Below, in pieces: positions 55,578-64,000 of a DNA stretch of 64,000 nt; the first letter of the stretch is position 1, and the number at the start of each line of letters is the position of its first letter. The DNA is from Microbacterium esteraromaticum (GTDB lineage: Bacteria > Actinomycetota > Actinomycetes > Actinomycetales > Microbacteriaceae), in contig NZ_CP118100.1 of the NCBI RefSeq assembly GCF_028747645.1, positions 930,001-994,000 on the forward strand. Direction: 5' to 3'. Both the position numbers and the translations under genes were made by a program. The notes under the pieces are model-generated. The model did not search any database. It was not told the origin of the DNA and was given only the letters and a program-made list of their open reading frames with translations.

Positions 55578-56312
55578 TTACGCAGGAAGACCCAGCGACG
55601 GGGCGTGCGGCGCGATCGAGATCAGCAGGCACGCGGTCCAGTGGCACAGGAACGCCAGCACCGTGCAGACGTGGAAGATCTCGTGGAAGCCGAAGTGCCC
55701 GGGCCACGGGTTCGGCTTCTTCAACGCGTACACGATCGCGCCGGCCGTGTAGAGCAGGCCACCTACACACACGAGCACCATCATCGCCACGTTGGCGTTG
55801 ACCAGATCGACCATGTACATCACGGCGGCCCAGCCGAGTGCGAGGTACAGCGCGACGTACAGCCAGCGCGGCGCGTGGATCCAGAAGACGCGGAACAGGA
55901 TGCCGAGAATCGCACCGCCCCAGACCAGGCACAGCAGAAGTACGCCCTTCTCGGGCGGCAACGCCAGCGTCGCGATCGGCGTGTAGGTGCCCGCGATCAG
56001 CAGCAGGATGTTCGCGTGATCGATGCGCTTGAGCACGACCTTGGTCTTGGGGCCCCAGTTGAAGCGGTGATAGACGGCCGAGTTGCCGAACAGCAGCAGC
56101 GAGGTCGTCATGAACACGGCGGCAGCCCATTTCGCGGGGGCGCCGTCGGCGAGCACGATCAGCACGACGCCGGCGGCGATCGCGATCGGGAACGTGGCGG
56201 CGTGGATCCAGCCGCGCCAGCTCGGTTTGATCTCGGCCACGGCATCGACCGCGGCGGCATCCATCAGAGGAAGCTGGGGGACATCGACGTTGTTCGCGGC
56301 TCGGGTGCTCAC
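55578..56312 (-). CDS. trhA: Hemolysin III family protein (TrhA)
   Basis: The 244-residue protein has about seven helices and the PAQR/hemolysin III signature: FGNSAVYHRFNWGPK (Ser and His), ILLLIAGTYTPIA, FGFHEIFHVCTVLAFLCHW (His cluster). Members control membrane fluidity. GTG 56312 is six bases after TAGAGT on the minus strand, leaderless. It is divergent from the isoprenyl transferase. Confidence 0.9.
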   Translation of the reverse strand: MSTRAANNVDVPQLPLMDAAAVDAVAEIKPSWRGWIHAATFPIAIAAGVVLIVLADGAPAKWAAAVFMTTSLLLFGNSAVYHRFNWGPKTKVVLKRIDHANILLLIAGTYTPIATLALPPEKGVLLLCLVWGGAILGILFRVFWIHAPRWLYVALYLALGWAAVMYMVDLVNANVAMMVLVCVGGLLYTAGAIVYALKKPNPWPGHFGFHEIFHVCTVLAFLCHWTACLLISIAPHAPSLGLPA

Positions 56313-56403
56313 AGGTTCACTCTACGGTCGGCGGCATTCCCTGGGCCGTACATATCCTGGACGGTCACAGGGAGCAGGTCGCGGTTGGGGGTAGCGTAGG
56401 CAC

Positions 56404-57186
56404 GTGAGTGCACGCGAGAGCTCGGGGCAGGGGCCCCTCTACCGGCTCTACGGAAATCGTCTTCGCCGGCGCATCGATCCGGCGTCCGTTCCGCACCATG
56501 TCGCGATGATGATCGACGGCAATCGGCGGTGGGCGCGGCAGTTGGGCTTCGAATCTGCGGCCGACGGGCACCGTGCTGGTGCCGCGAAGATGCGCGAGTT
56601 CCTCGGTTGGTGCGATGAGCTCGGCATCCGTGTCGTCTCGCTGTACCTGCTCTCGGCCGACAATCTGACCAAGCGCGACTCGCAGGAGATCAGCGACCTG
56701 ATCGAGATCATCGCCGAGCTCGCCGACACGCTCTCGCAGCAGGGCAACTGGCGGGTGCAGCACGTGGGGCGCTCGGACCTGCTGCCCACCGAGCTGGCAC
56801 GTGTTCTGGATGATGCGCAGCAGCGCACCAGCGGACACACCGGCCTGCACGTCAACCTCGCCGTCGGGTACGGCGGACGCAACGAGATCGTCGATGCTGT
56901 GCGCAGCATCATCGGGGCGCACAACGAGTCCGGCGGCACGCTCGATGACCTGGCCGAGCACCTCACTCCCGAGATGATCGGTGAGCACCTCTACACCGGG
57001 GGACAGCCTGATCCCGACCTCGTGATCCGTACCAGCGGTGAACAGCGTCTGAGCGACTTCCTGCTGTGGCAGAGTGCGCACAGCGAGTTCTACTTCGTCG
57101 AGGCGTTGGGGCCGGACTTGCGCAAGGTCGACTTCCTGCGGGCCATCCGCGATTTCGCAGACCGCGACCGGCGCTTCGGGCGCTGA
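56404..57186 (+). CDS. uppS: Isoprenyl transferase (polyprenyl diphosphate synthase, UppS family)
   Basis: The 260-residue protein has the catalytic Asp38 in MMIDGNRRWARQ, LYLLSADNLTKR, NLAVGYGGRNEI and the C-terminal PDLVIRTSGEQRLSDFLLWQ. It makes a cis-polyprenyl diphosphate lipid carrier for cell-wall synthesis; chain length (C50 or C55) cannot be read. GTG 56404 is six bases after TAGCGT (56392-56397), leaderless. Confidence 0.92.
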   Translation: MSARESSGQGPLYRLYGNRLRRRIDPASVPHHVAMMIDGNRRWARQLGFESAADGHRAGAAKMREFLGWCDELGIRVVSLYLLSADNLTKRDSQEISDLIEIIAELADTLSQQGNWRVQHVGRSDLLPTELARVLDDAQQRTSGHTGLHVNLAVGYGGRNEIVDAVRSIIGAHNESGGTLDDLAEHLTPEMIGEHLYTGGQPDPDLVIRTSGEQRLSDFLLWQSAHSEFYFVEALGPDLRKVDFLRAIRDFADRDRRFGR

Positions 57187-57262
57187 GACCCGGGCGCACA
57201 GGTTCGCGGATGCCGCGTCGAGGGCATCCGATCACTTCCCGTTCCCTGAACGTTAAGGCGAC

Positions 57263-57303
57263 ACGCCCGCCGCGTCGGTGGCGATCACGGACGTGGCGGG
57301 CGT
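57263..57303 (+). terminator. Stem-loop between uppS and phoH
   Basis: Arms ACGCCCGCCGCGT (57263-57275) and ACGTGGCGGGCGT (57291-57303) pair at 12 of 13 positions around a 15-base loop. It may terminate uppS or shape the phoH leader. The rest of the 233-base gap 57187-57419 has a short GGGTACCGTACCC dyad at 57319-57331 and no gene that I can support. Confidence 0.5.
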
Positions 57304-57419
57304 ACCTTCAAGGCATCGGGTACCGTACCCGATCGGGTCGGCCACCAGGTTCGCGACTCGTGGCCCCTGGTCGACTCGCTGCAGAGCCGGGATCAGCTCC
57401 CGGGAAGTAGGAGTGGATC

Positions 57420-58784
57420 GTGACCACACGTACAGCGCAGCAGCCGGCCACCAACCGGACCAACGGGACTCGATCCGTGTCGCAGGACGACACGGATCTT
57501 CGCACTTATGTGCTCGACACCTCGGTGCTCCTCAGCGACCCGCAGGCACTGTTCCGCTTCGCGGAGCATTCGATCGTGCTGCCGGTGGTCGTGATCACCG
57601 AGCTTGAGGGCAAGCGCCACGACCCCGAGCTGGGCTACTTCGCCCGCCGCGCCCTGCGTCACCTGGATGACCTGCGCATCGAACACGGACGTCTTGACTT
57701 TCCTGTGGAGGTCGGTGACGGCGGCACGCTGCGTGTCGAACTCGGCAATGCCGACATGTCGCTCCTGCCTGCGGGCATCCGACTCACCGACAACGACAGT
57801 CGCATCCTCGCGACGGCCGCTCAGCTCGCGCAGGACGGGCAGCGCGTCACTATCGTCTCGAAGGATCTGCCGATGCGGGTCAAGGCCGCGTCGCTGGGGC
57901 TGGCCGCCGAGGAATACCTCGCCGAGCAGGCGGTGGATTCGGGGTGGAACGGCATCACGACTCTCGATCTTTCGGGCGATGAGATGAGCGACCTGTACGA
58001 AACCGAGGTCGGCCTCAGCGAGGACGTGCGCGGCGTACCCGTCAACACGGGCCTGATCATCCATTCCGAACGCGGGTCGGCTCTGGGACGCGTCGTCGGT
58101 GACGGCGAGTTCCGGCTGGTGCGCGGCGACCGCGAGGTGTTCGGGATGCATGGCCGTTCGGCCGAGCAGCGCATCGCGATCGATGTGCTGCTTGATCCCG
58201 AGGTGGGTATCGTCTCGCTCGGCGGACGAGCCGGCACGGGCAAGTCGGCGCTGGCGTTGTGCGCAGGTCTCGAATCGGTGCTGGAACGCCAGCAGCAGAA
58301 GAAGATCATCGTCTTCCGTCCGCTGTTCGCCGTCGGCGGGCAGGAGCTCGGCTACCTGCCCGGCGATCAGGGCGAGAAGATGAACCCATGGGGGCAGGCG
58401 GTCTTCGACACCCTCGGTTCGGTCGTGTCGGGCAACGTGCTCGACGAGGTCATCGAGCGGGGGATGCTGGAGGTGCTGCCGCTCACGCACATCCGTGGAC
58501 GCTCGTTGCACGACGCGTTCGTGATCGTCGATGAGGCGCAGTCGCTGGAACGCAACGTGCTGCTGACGGTGCTGAGCCGCGTCGGACAGAACTCGCGGGT
58601 CGTGTTGACGCACGACGTCGGTCAGCGCGACAACCTGCGCGTGGGACGGCACGACGGCGTCGCGAGTGTGATCGAGACGTTGAAGGGCCATGACCTGTTC
58701 GCACACGTGACGTTGCAGCGCTCGGAGCGTTCGGCGATCGCGGCGCTGGTCACTGATCTGCTGGAGGGCAGCGAGCTCAGCTGA
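57420..58784 (+). CDS. PIN domain-PhoH family ATPase
   Basis: The 454-residue protein has an N-terminal PIN nuclease domain ([18 protein letters not shown] and [15 protein letters not shown], with acidic metal ligands). A C-terminal PhoH ATPase follows with Walker [11 protein letters not shown] near residue 270, and a Walker [11 protein letters not shown]. Such PhoH2-type proteins unwind and cleave RNA. GTG 57420 follows TAGGAG. Confidence 0.92.
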   Translation: MTTRTAQQPATNRTNGTRSVSQDDTDLRTYVLDTSVLLSDPQALFRFAEHSIVLPVVVITELEGKRHDPELGYFARRALRHLDDLRIEHGRLDFPVEVGDGGTLRVELGNADMSLLPAGIRLTDNDSRILATAAQLAQDGQRVTIVSKDLPMRVKAASLGLAAEEYLAEQAVDSGWNGITTLDLSGDEMSDLYETEVGLSEDVRGVPVNTGLIIHSERGSALGRVVGDGEFRLVRGDREVFGMHGRSAEQRIAIDVLLDPEVGIVSLGGRAGTGKSALALCAGLESVLERQQQKKIIVFRPLFAVGGQELGYLPGDQGEKMNPWGQAVFDTLGSVVSGNVLDEVIERGMLEVLPLTHIRGRSLHDAFVIVDEAQSLERNVLLTVLSRVGQNSRVVLTHDVGQRDNLRVGRHDGVASVIETLKGHDLFAHVTLQRSERSAIAALVTDLLEGSELS

Positions 58785-58801
58785 GGGGGTCGAGCTCGCC
58801 C

Positions 58802-58834
58802 CGCGCCCGGTTGCCGCGCTGGCAGCCGGGCGCG
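58802..58834 (+). terminator. Terminator of phoH
   Basis: Arms CGCGCCCGGTTGCC (58802-58815) and GGCAGCCGGGCGCG (58821-58834) pair at 13 of 14 positions with a 5-base loop, 17 bases after the phoH stop. Confidence 0.75.
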
Positions 58835-58849
58835 ACGGGGGTACAGTCT

Positions 58850-58916
58850 GGGGGCTGACACGCCAGATGTCGGACCGTTTCGCGGGTTTGGTCCGACATC
58901 TGGAGTGTCGGCCCCC
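58850..58916. repeat. Long inverted repeat, family B copy 1
   Basis: 27-bp arms (58850-58876 and 58890-58916) pair at 25 of 27 positions. The shared core is CCAGATGTCGGACC, and the ends are GGGGGCYGACAC. It lies between phoH and the PKD-like gene. Copy 2 is at 61315-61381. Confidence 0.88.
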
Positions 58917-58930
58917 GATTTGTTTCTGTG

Positions 58931-59767
58931 TCAGCAGCCGGGGGTGGTGGGGTTCTCGGTGCAGGTGTGGGCGACGAGCGCGGTGTGGGCTTCGTAGATG
59001 CGGATCGTTTGCGGGGCGCCGGCGATGTCGAGTTGCCCGGTGAGGGGGAACCAGCCGACGCCGAGGTCGATCTCGGCGCCGTAGGCCGTGTCGACGCGGG
59101 CTTGGTAGGTGCCGCGTTCGGCGTAGGTGTGGCTGGTGTCGGTGGGGGTGAACTGGGCTTGGTCGAGGGCGTCCCAGCTTGCGCCGGGGGTGTCGGATGC
59201 CTGTGATTGTCCGTCGCCGTAGTGGAAGGTGTAGGTGATGGGGGTGAAGCGAACGCGGATGGGAAAGCCGAACAGTTCCCCGTCACGGGTGTGCTCGGCG
59301 GTGTCGGTGGTGAAGTTGGTGGGCAGGCCGGCGACCCCGAGGTTGTCGGGTTCGCCGGTGAGCGTGCCGGGATCGGGGGAGAAGGATGCCAGGTCGGTGA
59401 TCGTGACTTCGGGGATCGACGGGGTGCTGTCTTCGGGGTCGTCCTCACCGCGCTCGACGTGCTCCCAGCAGCGGATCATCGAGTCCCAGTTGATCTTGCA
59501 CTCTTCCGGCGTCGGCTGACGCGGCGGGACGTAGTCGATCTGGTGGACGGGGGAGCCATTGTTGGAGTTGCCACCAGTAGAGCCGTTGGATCCGCCCGTG
59601 TTCTGTTTGCCACCGACGTACGTTGTACCGTTCTCGTTCTTCGACCACTCGTCGTATAGCCCGCCGAGTTCCTCATCGTCGTACGCGGACGTGGTTGCCA
59701 TGCCTCCTGTGTTGAACACCGCCAGAGCGGACAAGAGGAGCCCCGACCAAACTCGAACACTCAACAT
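58931..59767 (-). CDS. Secreted protein with a PKD-like domain
   Basis: The 278-residue protein has a signal peptide (about 1-28), a Gly/Asn/Ser-rich low-complexity stretch (about 50-72) and a PKD-like region (about 180-225) with YTFHYGDGQSQ and TYAERGTYQARVDT. It is exported and probably an adhesin-like or accessory surface protein; no enzyme motif is visible. Its ATG overlaps the lipoprotein stop by 7 bases, so the two are translated together. It looks accessory: A/T-richer stretches and low complexity differ from its neighbours. Confidence 0.82.
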   Translation of the reverse strand: MLSVRVWSGLLLSALAVFNTGGMATTSAYDDEELGGLYDEWSKNENGTTYVGGKQNTGGSNGSTGGNSNNGSPVHQIDYVPPRQPTPEECKINWDSMIRCWEHVERGEDDPEDSTPSIPEVTITDLASFSPDPGTLTGEPDNLGVAGLPTNFTTDTAEHTRDGELFGFPIRVRFTPITYTFHYGDGQSQASDTPGASWDALDQAQFTPTDTSHTYAERGTYQARVDTAYGAEIDLGVGWFPLTGQLDIAGAPQTIRIYEAHTALVAHTCTENPTTPGC

Positions 59768-60321
59768 GTGAAGCCACTTGATGGGCGATGATTTGATGCG
59801 ATCTGCAGCCTGTTCGACGTGTCGCCTGGAACAAACGTGACTTCGCGGCCTGAGCGAGGCGGCCTGTCGGCCGGGACCACGGACTGTCCCTCGGCGTTCA
59901 AGAGCTCGACCTCACTCACGTCAATGCAGAGGTTGGCTACGACGCGGGAGCCGTCGGTTTCGAGAGGCGAGAACGAATCAAAGGTGGTATCGCCTGTTCG
60001 CGAGAGTTGCTCAGCATGATAGAGCGACGTGGTCTCCCGTTCTGCTGTCAGTGCAGAGCCTGTGAGCAGTTCGAACACGGGCTCAAACGATGAACTGTCG
60101 TCAAGCCGCGAGTCATTCACTGCTTGCACGTACGCCCGATACGTCTCCTCCGCGGCCGCGAAGGCTTCTTCCTCGCTGGCGAAGAGCGGGGTCTCGGTCG
60201 GTGTCGGCTCGGGCTGGGGCGAGCAGCCTGCGAGCATCGCGAGCGTGATCCCGGCGCAGGTTAGTGCTGCTGCAGTTCGCAGGCGCAGTGGCGTCTTCGC
60301 GGGCGAGGTCATCATCGTCAC
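59761..60321 (-). CDS. Putative lipoprotein of unknown function
   Basis: The 186-residue protein has a lipoprotein signal peptide with lipobox LAGC (Cys33), then a Pro/Thr-rich spacer and a soluble domain (about 48-186) in which EEEAFAAAEETYRAYVQAVN forms a helix. I do not recognise a named family. GTG 60321 is six bases after TACCGT on the minus strand, leaderless. It is the first gene of the pair with the PKD-like secreted protein. Confidence 0.83.
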   Translation of the reverse strand: MTMMTSPAKTPLRLRTAAALTCAGITLAMLAGCSPQPEPTPTETPLFASEEEAFAAAEETYRAYVQAVNDSRLDDSSSFEPVFELLTGSALTAERETTSLYHAEQLSRTGDTTFDSFSPLETDGSRVVANLCIDVSEVELLNAEGQSVVPADRPPRSGREVTFVPGDTSNRLQIASNHRPSSGFTC

Positions 60322-60376
60322 CCGAACACGGTAGCCCGAACAGCACGACGCCCGCCGAAGTTATCCACAGCCGCGA

Positions 60377-61216
60377 TCATGCGTGTTCCCGCAATCTCCG
60401 GAGCGCGCCCAGTATCGCGGCCTGGACGGACGCCCAATCGTGGATGAGCTGCGCATAGTCGAAGCGCAACGTCTCGTATCCCAGTCGGGATGCGGCAGCA
60501 TCCCGCTGCAGATCCTTGTGCCGTTTGTCAGGCGCTTCGTGATTCTCCCTGCCATCGGCCTCAAGGATCAGCCGCCCTCCGATGACGAAGTCGACCTTGC
60601 CGACGCCGATGATCACGACCTGGCACTCCACTGAGATGCCGAGCATGTGCAGGCGAAGGCGCAGTAGCGATTCCAGACCGCTGTCGGCGTCGGGGCGCGC
60701 GATCGCCAGAATCCACCGCGCATGAGCTGGCAACGCCTCGCCTATACGCCCCCGCGCCGCACGCGACAGCTTGCCGCGCCGCCATGCCGATTCGAACGAG
60801 GCGAAGAACGACTCGGCCCCTTCGCAGTGGTACAGGTGCACCAACGCCGTCTCCACATCGACGGTGCCGAAAGCAGTTCGTCCGCGAAAGTAGTGGCTCG
60901 TGCACCGGCATCCGACATGCGCGTGAGCGCGACCTCGCCGACCCAGCCACACGTGCGGAGGACCATCTTGGGCTGTCATCACCCACACGCCGTGCTGGCG
61001 CAGCGCGTGGGCGCACGTCAGGGCGCCACCGTGCCGTGCGGCATCACGAACCGCGTCGCAGAGGCCCGTGGTGGCGAACACCCCAGGTCGTAGCCGTTCG
61101 AGGCGTCCGGACTGGACGGCTTTGCTGAGCTGACCTCTGCTGATGCCGTACTCCTGCAGGCGAACACCGCGTGCAAGGCCACCGAGTCGCGCGACGAGAA
61201 CCTCTGGATCGAACAT
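60377..61216 (-). CDS. DUF559/Vsr-like endonuclease fold protein with AbiEi-like N-terminus
   Basis: The 279-residue protein has an N-terminal region resembling AbiEi antitoxin winged helices (GISRGQLSKAVQSGRLERLRPGVF near residues 25-50). The C-terminal DUF559 domain has SGLESLLRLRLHMLGI, VDFVIGGRLILEADG and NHEAPDKRHKDLQRD, the acidic pattern of the Vsr/PD-(D/E)XK fold. No AbiEii toxin is next to it. It is common as an orphan in actinobacteria and its role is unknown. ATG 61216 is my start; the open frame runs 17 codons further. Confidence 0.84.
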   Translation of the reverse strand: MFDPEVLVARLGGLARGVRLQEYGISRGQLSKAVQSGRLERLRPGVFATTGLCDAVRDAARHGGALTCAHALRQHGVWVMTAQDGPPHVWLGRRGRAHAHVGCRCTSHYFRGRTAFGTVDVETALVHLYHCEGAESFFASFESAWRRGKLSRAARGRIGEALPAHARWILAIARPDADSGLESLLRLRLHMLGISVECQVVIIGVGKVDFVIGGRLILEADGRENHEAPDKRHKDLQRDAAASRLGYETLRFDYAQLIHDWASVQAAILGALRRLREHA

Positions 61217-61314
61217 GCTTCCAGCATCCGACCGTGCGGCGACGCGAGAGATGCCCAACCCCGGCAACGGGGGATAACTCGCTGTTTGTATCCGTCTGGG
61301 GACAGATACAGAAC

Positions 61315-61381
61315 GGGGGCCGACACACCACCTGTCGGACCGAACCGCATGTTCGGTCCGACATCTGGCGTGTCGGCCCCC
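61315..61381. repeat. Long inverted repeat, family B copy 2
   Basis: 27-bp arms (61315-61341 and 61355-61381) pair at 24 of 27 positions. The right arm is near-identical to copy 1. It lies between the DUF559 gene start and fumC stop. Together the two copies bracket the 2.4-kb accessory block 58917-61314. Confidence 0.88.
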
Positions 61382-61418
61382 GGAATCAGAAACGCGCAGG
61401 CGCTCCCAACAACAGGTG

Positions 61419-62840
61419 TCAGCCGGCGTGCGTCATGCTCAGCAGGTCGAGCTTCTGGTCGAGCACCTCTTCGGTGATCTCGCCGCGCTCGACGTAGCCG
61501 AGCTCGATGACGGCCTCGCGCACGGTGATGCCCTTGGCGACGGAGTGCTTCGCGATCTTCGCGGCGGCCTCGTAACCGATGACCTTGTTCAGCGGCGTGA
61601 CGATCGACGGGCTCATGCCCGCGAAAGCGGCGGCGCGCTCGACGTTGGCCTGCAGGCCGTCGACGGTCTTGTCGGCCAGAACGCGCACGGCGTTCGAGAG
61701 CAGACGGATCGACTCCAGCAGCGAGGTGCCCATCACCGGGATCGCGACGTTCAGCTCGAACGAGCCGGAAGCACCGGCCCAGGCCACGGTCGCGTCGTTG
61801 CCGATCACGCGGGCGCAGACCATCAGCACGGCCTCGGGAACGACGGGGTTGACCTTGCCGGGCATGATCGAGGAGCCGGGCTGCAGGTCGGGGATGTGCA
61901 GCTCACCGAGACCGGTGTTGGGGCCGGAGCCCATCCAGCGCAGGTCGTTGTTGATCTTGGTCAGCGAGACGGCGATGGTGCGCAGAGCGCCCGAAGCCTC
62001 GACGAGACCGTCGCGGTTCGCCTGCGCCTCGAAGTGGTCCTTCGCCTCGGTGATCGGCAGCTCGGTGTCGGCTGCGAGCAGCTCGATGACCTTCTGCGGG
62101 AAGCCGAGCGGCGTGTTGATGCCGGTGCCGACCGCGGTGCCCCCGAGCGGAACCTCGGCGACGCGGGGGAGAGCCGACTGCACGCGCTCGATGCCGAGGC
62201 GCAGCTGACGGGCGTAGCCGCCGAACTCCTGGCCGAGGGTCACGGGCGTCGCGTCCATGAGGTGGGTGCGACCGGCCTTGACGACGTCCTTCCACAGCTC
62301 GGCCTTCGCTTCGAGGGCGACGGCGAGGTGATCGAGCGACGGGATCAGGGTGTCGATCAGCGCCTGCGTGACGGCGATGTGCACCGACGTCGGGAAGACG
62401 TCGTTCGACGACTGCGACGCGTTGACGTGGTCGTTCGGGTGCACGGTGGCACCCAGGATGCTGGTGGCCAGGTTCGCCAGCACCTCGTTCATGTTCATGT
62501 TCGACGACGTGCCAGAACCGGTCTGGTAGGTGTCGACGGGGAACTCGCCGTCGTGCTTTCCGGTGGCGACCTCGTCGGCTGCCTGTGCGATCGCGTCGGC
62601 GATGGCGCCGTCGAGCGTGCCGAGCTCCTTGTTGGCGAGAGCCGCGGCCTTCTTGATGCGGGCGAGTGCGGCGATCTGCGTCGACTCCAGGCCCGTGCCC
62701 GAGATCGGGAAGTTCTCGACGGCACGCTGGGTCTGTGCGCTGTAGAGCGCGTTGAGGGGCACACGCACCTCGCCCATGGTGTCGTGCTCGATGCGGTAGC
62801 CCTGCGAGCTGTCGCCGCTGTGCTGCTGCGTGCCGGTCAT
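61419..62840 (-). CDS. fumC: Class II fumarate hydratase
   Basis: The 473-residue protein has the class II fumarase motifs [13 protein letters not shown], a mobile-loop signature [15 protein letters not shown] near residue 320, and [10 protein letters not shown]. It reversibly hydrates fumarate to malate without an iron-sulfur cluster. The start overlaps the carbonic anhydrase stop by 4 bases. The DUF4245 / carbonic anhydrase / fumC order is common in actinobacteria. Confidence 0.96.
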   Translation of the reverse strand: MTGTQQHSGDSSQGYRIEHDTMGEVRVPLNALYSAQTQRAVENFPISGTGLESTQIAALARIKKAAALANKELGTLDGAIADAIAQAADEVATGKHDGEFPVDTYQTGSGTSSNMNMNEVLANLATSILGATVHPNDHVNASQSSNDVFPTSVHIAVTQALIDTLIPSLDHLAVALEAKAELWKDVVKAGRTHLMDATPVTLGQEFGGYARQLRLGIERVQSALPRVAEVPLGGTAVGTGINTPLGFPQKVIELLAADTELPITEAKDHFEAQANRDGLVEASGALRTIAVSLTKINNDLRWMGSGPNTGLGELHIPDLQPGSSIMPGKVNPVVPEAVLMVCARVIGNDATVAWAGASGSFELNVAIPVMGTSLLESIRLLSNAVRVLADKTVDGLQANVERAAAFAGMSPSIVTPLNKVIGYEAAAKIAKHSVAKGITVREAVIELGYVERGEITEEVLDQKLDLLSMTHAG

Positions 62841-63511
62841 TCCGATTCCTCCTTGGACGCGGGGTCGTTCCCCTCGGTGTCGATGCCTACGGTTACTGCG
62901 GGTACTGCGGTGCCCTCGGCCAGCCGGTAGTTGGCGCCGACGATTCCGAGACGACCCTCGGCGACGGCGTTGCTGATCAGTTCGGACGAGTGCAGCAGGT
63001 CTGCGACGGTGTTGCGCAGGTGCTCGCGGCCGACGAGTTCGGCGTCGATGTCGGCGGGCGTGGTGCCGCCGGTCTCAGCGAGCACCTTGCGGGCCGCGGG
63101 CACGATCGGGGCGATGAGCTTCCAGATGCCCGCGGGGAGCGGGGCGGCGTCGATCGCCGTACCGTCGATGGCCGCGCGCACAGCGCCGCAGGAGTCATGC
63201 GCCAGCACGACGATCAGCGGCACACCCAGGATCCCCACGGCGTACTCCAGGCTGGCGACGATCGACTCGCCGATCACCTGGCCGGCGTTGCGTACGACGA
63301 ACAGGTCGCCCAGACCCTTGTCGAAGATGATCTCGGCCGCGAGGCGCGAGTCCGAGCATCCGAACAGCGTCGCGATCGGAGCCTGTCCGTCGGCGAGCTC
63401 ATGGCGCTTGTTGACGTCCTGGTGGGGGTGCGCAGGCTCACCGGCGACGAAGCGCCGGTTGCCGTCGCGCATCTCCTGCCAGGCCTGTGCGGGCGTGAGC
63501 TTCGTGGTCAT
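62837..63511 (-). CDS. Beta-class carbonic anhydrase
   Basis: The 224-residue protein has the zinc ligands Cys52, His105 and Cys108, with CSDSR (Asp54, Arg56) and AHDSCGA. It interconverts CO2 and bicarbonate in the cytoplasm and may feed the phosphoenolpyruvate carboxylase. It is coupled to the DUF4245 and fumC genes by 4-base overlaps. Confidence 0.95.
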   Translation of the reverse strand: MTTKLTPAQAWQEMRDGNRRFVAGEPAHPHQDVNKRHELADGQAPIATLFGCSDSRLAAEIIFDKGLGDLFVVRNAGQVIGESIVASLEYAVGILGVPLIVVLAHDSCGAVRAAIDGTAIDAAPLPAGIWKLIAPIVPAARKVLAETGGTTPADIDAELVGREHLRNTVADLLHSSELISNAVAEGRLGIVGANYRLAEGTAVPAVTVGIDTEGNDPASKEESE

Positions 63512-64000
63512 TCGGCTTCCTCCAGTGCGTCCAGCTGCGTGCTGAGCGATTCGGCGAGCTCCGCGGTCGACTCCGCCGAGCGCGAGCCGTACAGCAGCAC
63601 ATAGTCGGGGCCGGCCTGGGTGCCGATCGCGTACGAGATGTTGGCGTCACCGCTCTCGCCGAGATTGAAGACGTCCCATTCGCGACCGTCGATGGTCGTG
63701 GTGTCGTCGGCAGCACGGCCCCCGAGCACCTGCGGTGCCCACGAGACATCGGCGCCGAACGCCTGTGCGACGCGGACGAAGCCGCGCTCGTCGTCGGCCG
63801 CGGGGGCGAGCGTGACGTTCCACACCGGCACGGCTCCGCCGCCGAGCTCGGCCGCGTTCACACGCCAGAACTCGTCGACGTCAGGAACGATCGCCGGGCG
63901 CTGCATGTTGGTCTCGACGTCGGCGGCGATGGCGGCGACATCGATCTCGGGCTTCGGCGTCGGCTCACCGCGGGGCACACCGAAGACAACGATCGCCACG
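63508..64000 (-). CDS. DUF4245 family protein (5' end cut by window edge)
   Basis: At least 163 residues are present. DUF4245 proteins have an N-terminal transmembrane helix, and IVVFGVP at the window edge is the end of such a helix. The rest is an extracytoplasmic domain (DVDEFWRVNAAEL, ending in QLDALEEAE). The GTG at 63997-63999 lies within the helix, so the true start is outside the window. Function is unknown. Confidence 0.87.
   Translation of the reverse strand, partial: VAIVVFGVPRGEPTPKPEIDVAAIAADVETNMQRPAIVPDVDEFWRVNAAELGGGAVPVWNVTLAPAADDERGFVRVAQAFGADVSWAPQVLGGRAADDTTTIDGREWDVFNLGESGDANISYAIGTQAGPDYVLLYGSRSAESTAELAESLSTQLDALEEAE

Noticed and set aside
58917..61314. Insertion sequence or composite transposon
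   Set aside because: No transposase or integrase is encoded between the repeats and no target-site duplication is visible.

Overview
The window is bacterial chromosome with very high G+C and strongly biased codon use. The gene content and order suggest an actinobacterium, most likely a Microbacteriaceae and possibly Microbacterium. The pointers are an eno / FtsB-like / DUF501 / subtilase run, a fused CydDC exporter, DUF4307 next to greA, DUF4245 / carbonic anhydrase / fumC, PIN-PhoH, and many leaderless genes. I see no rRNA, insertion sequence, prophage or CRISPR array. About 62 protein genes, one tRNA and one riboswitch are supported, and no gene-free gap exceeds 300 bases.

Layout. 1-4.0 kb: a branched-chain amino acid ABC transporter (livK-livH-livMG-livF, minus strand) with an unusual permease-ATPase fusion. 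4.2-8.3 kb: a small membrane protein, then the riboflavin operon ribD-ribE-ribBA-ribH behind an FMN riboswitch. 8.3-15.4 kb: Fpg/Nei glycosylase, GNAT, RarD-like transporter, mfd, alpha/beta hydrolase. 15.4-22.9 kb: the cytochrome bd locus, with fused cydDC, an M56 peptidase and BlaI-type repressor pair, and cydAB. 23-30 kb: gamma carbonic anhydrase, gdhA, ppc, nhaA, mazG. 29.9-36.9 kb: a MazEF-like module divergent from hisS, an APC permease, a DUF4442 protein, a GntR / DUF1648 / CPBP operon and an O-methyltransferase. 37-46 kb: a secreted wall-anchored phosphatase, a DUF4260-TetR pair, eno to subtilase, NDH-2, and a tRNA. 46-58.8 kb: housekeeping genes including lemA, ycaQ, ilvA, greA, luxS, trhA, uppS and phoH. 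58.8-61.4 kb: a small accessory block (lipoprotein, PKD-like secreted protein, DUF559 protein) bracketed by two copies of a long inverted repeat. 61.4-64 kb: fumC, beta carbonic anhydrase, DUF4245.

The most interesting system is at 15.4-22.9 kb. A 17-bp dyad, TTCTAC-N5-GTAGAA, lies on the promoter of cydDC. Three tandem copies spaced exactly 21 bp lie between blaI and cydA. In both cases the right arm of the dyad forms part of a TAGAAT -10 box. This implies that the BlaI-like repressor and its M56 protease partner control the whole cytochrome bd module and themselves. The M56 protein has no penicillin-sensing domain, so the signal is unknown. A related dyad with the same geometry sits on the -10 box of the GntR-DUF1648-CPBP operon.

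Other signals: a recurring TAnnnT-N6-start arrangement marks at least sixteen leaderless genes and settles many start codons. A perfect 20+20 bp palindrome covers the leaderless start of DUF4260-tetR. A tRNA with a Leu UAA anticodon lacks the long variable arm. The word GGATGC/GCATCC is strongly over-used in all frames.
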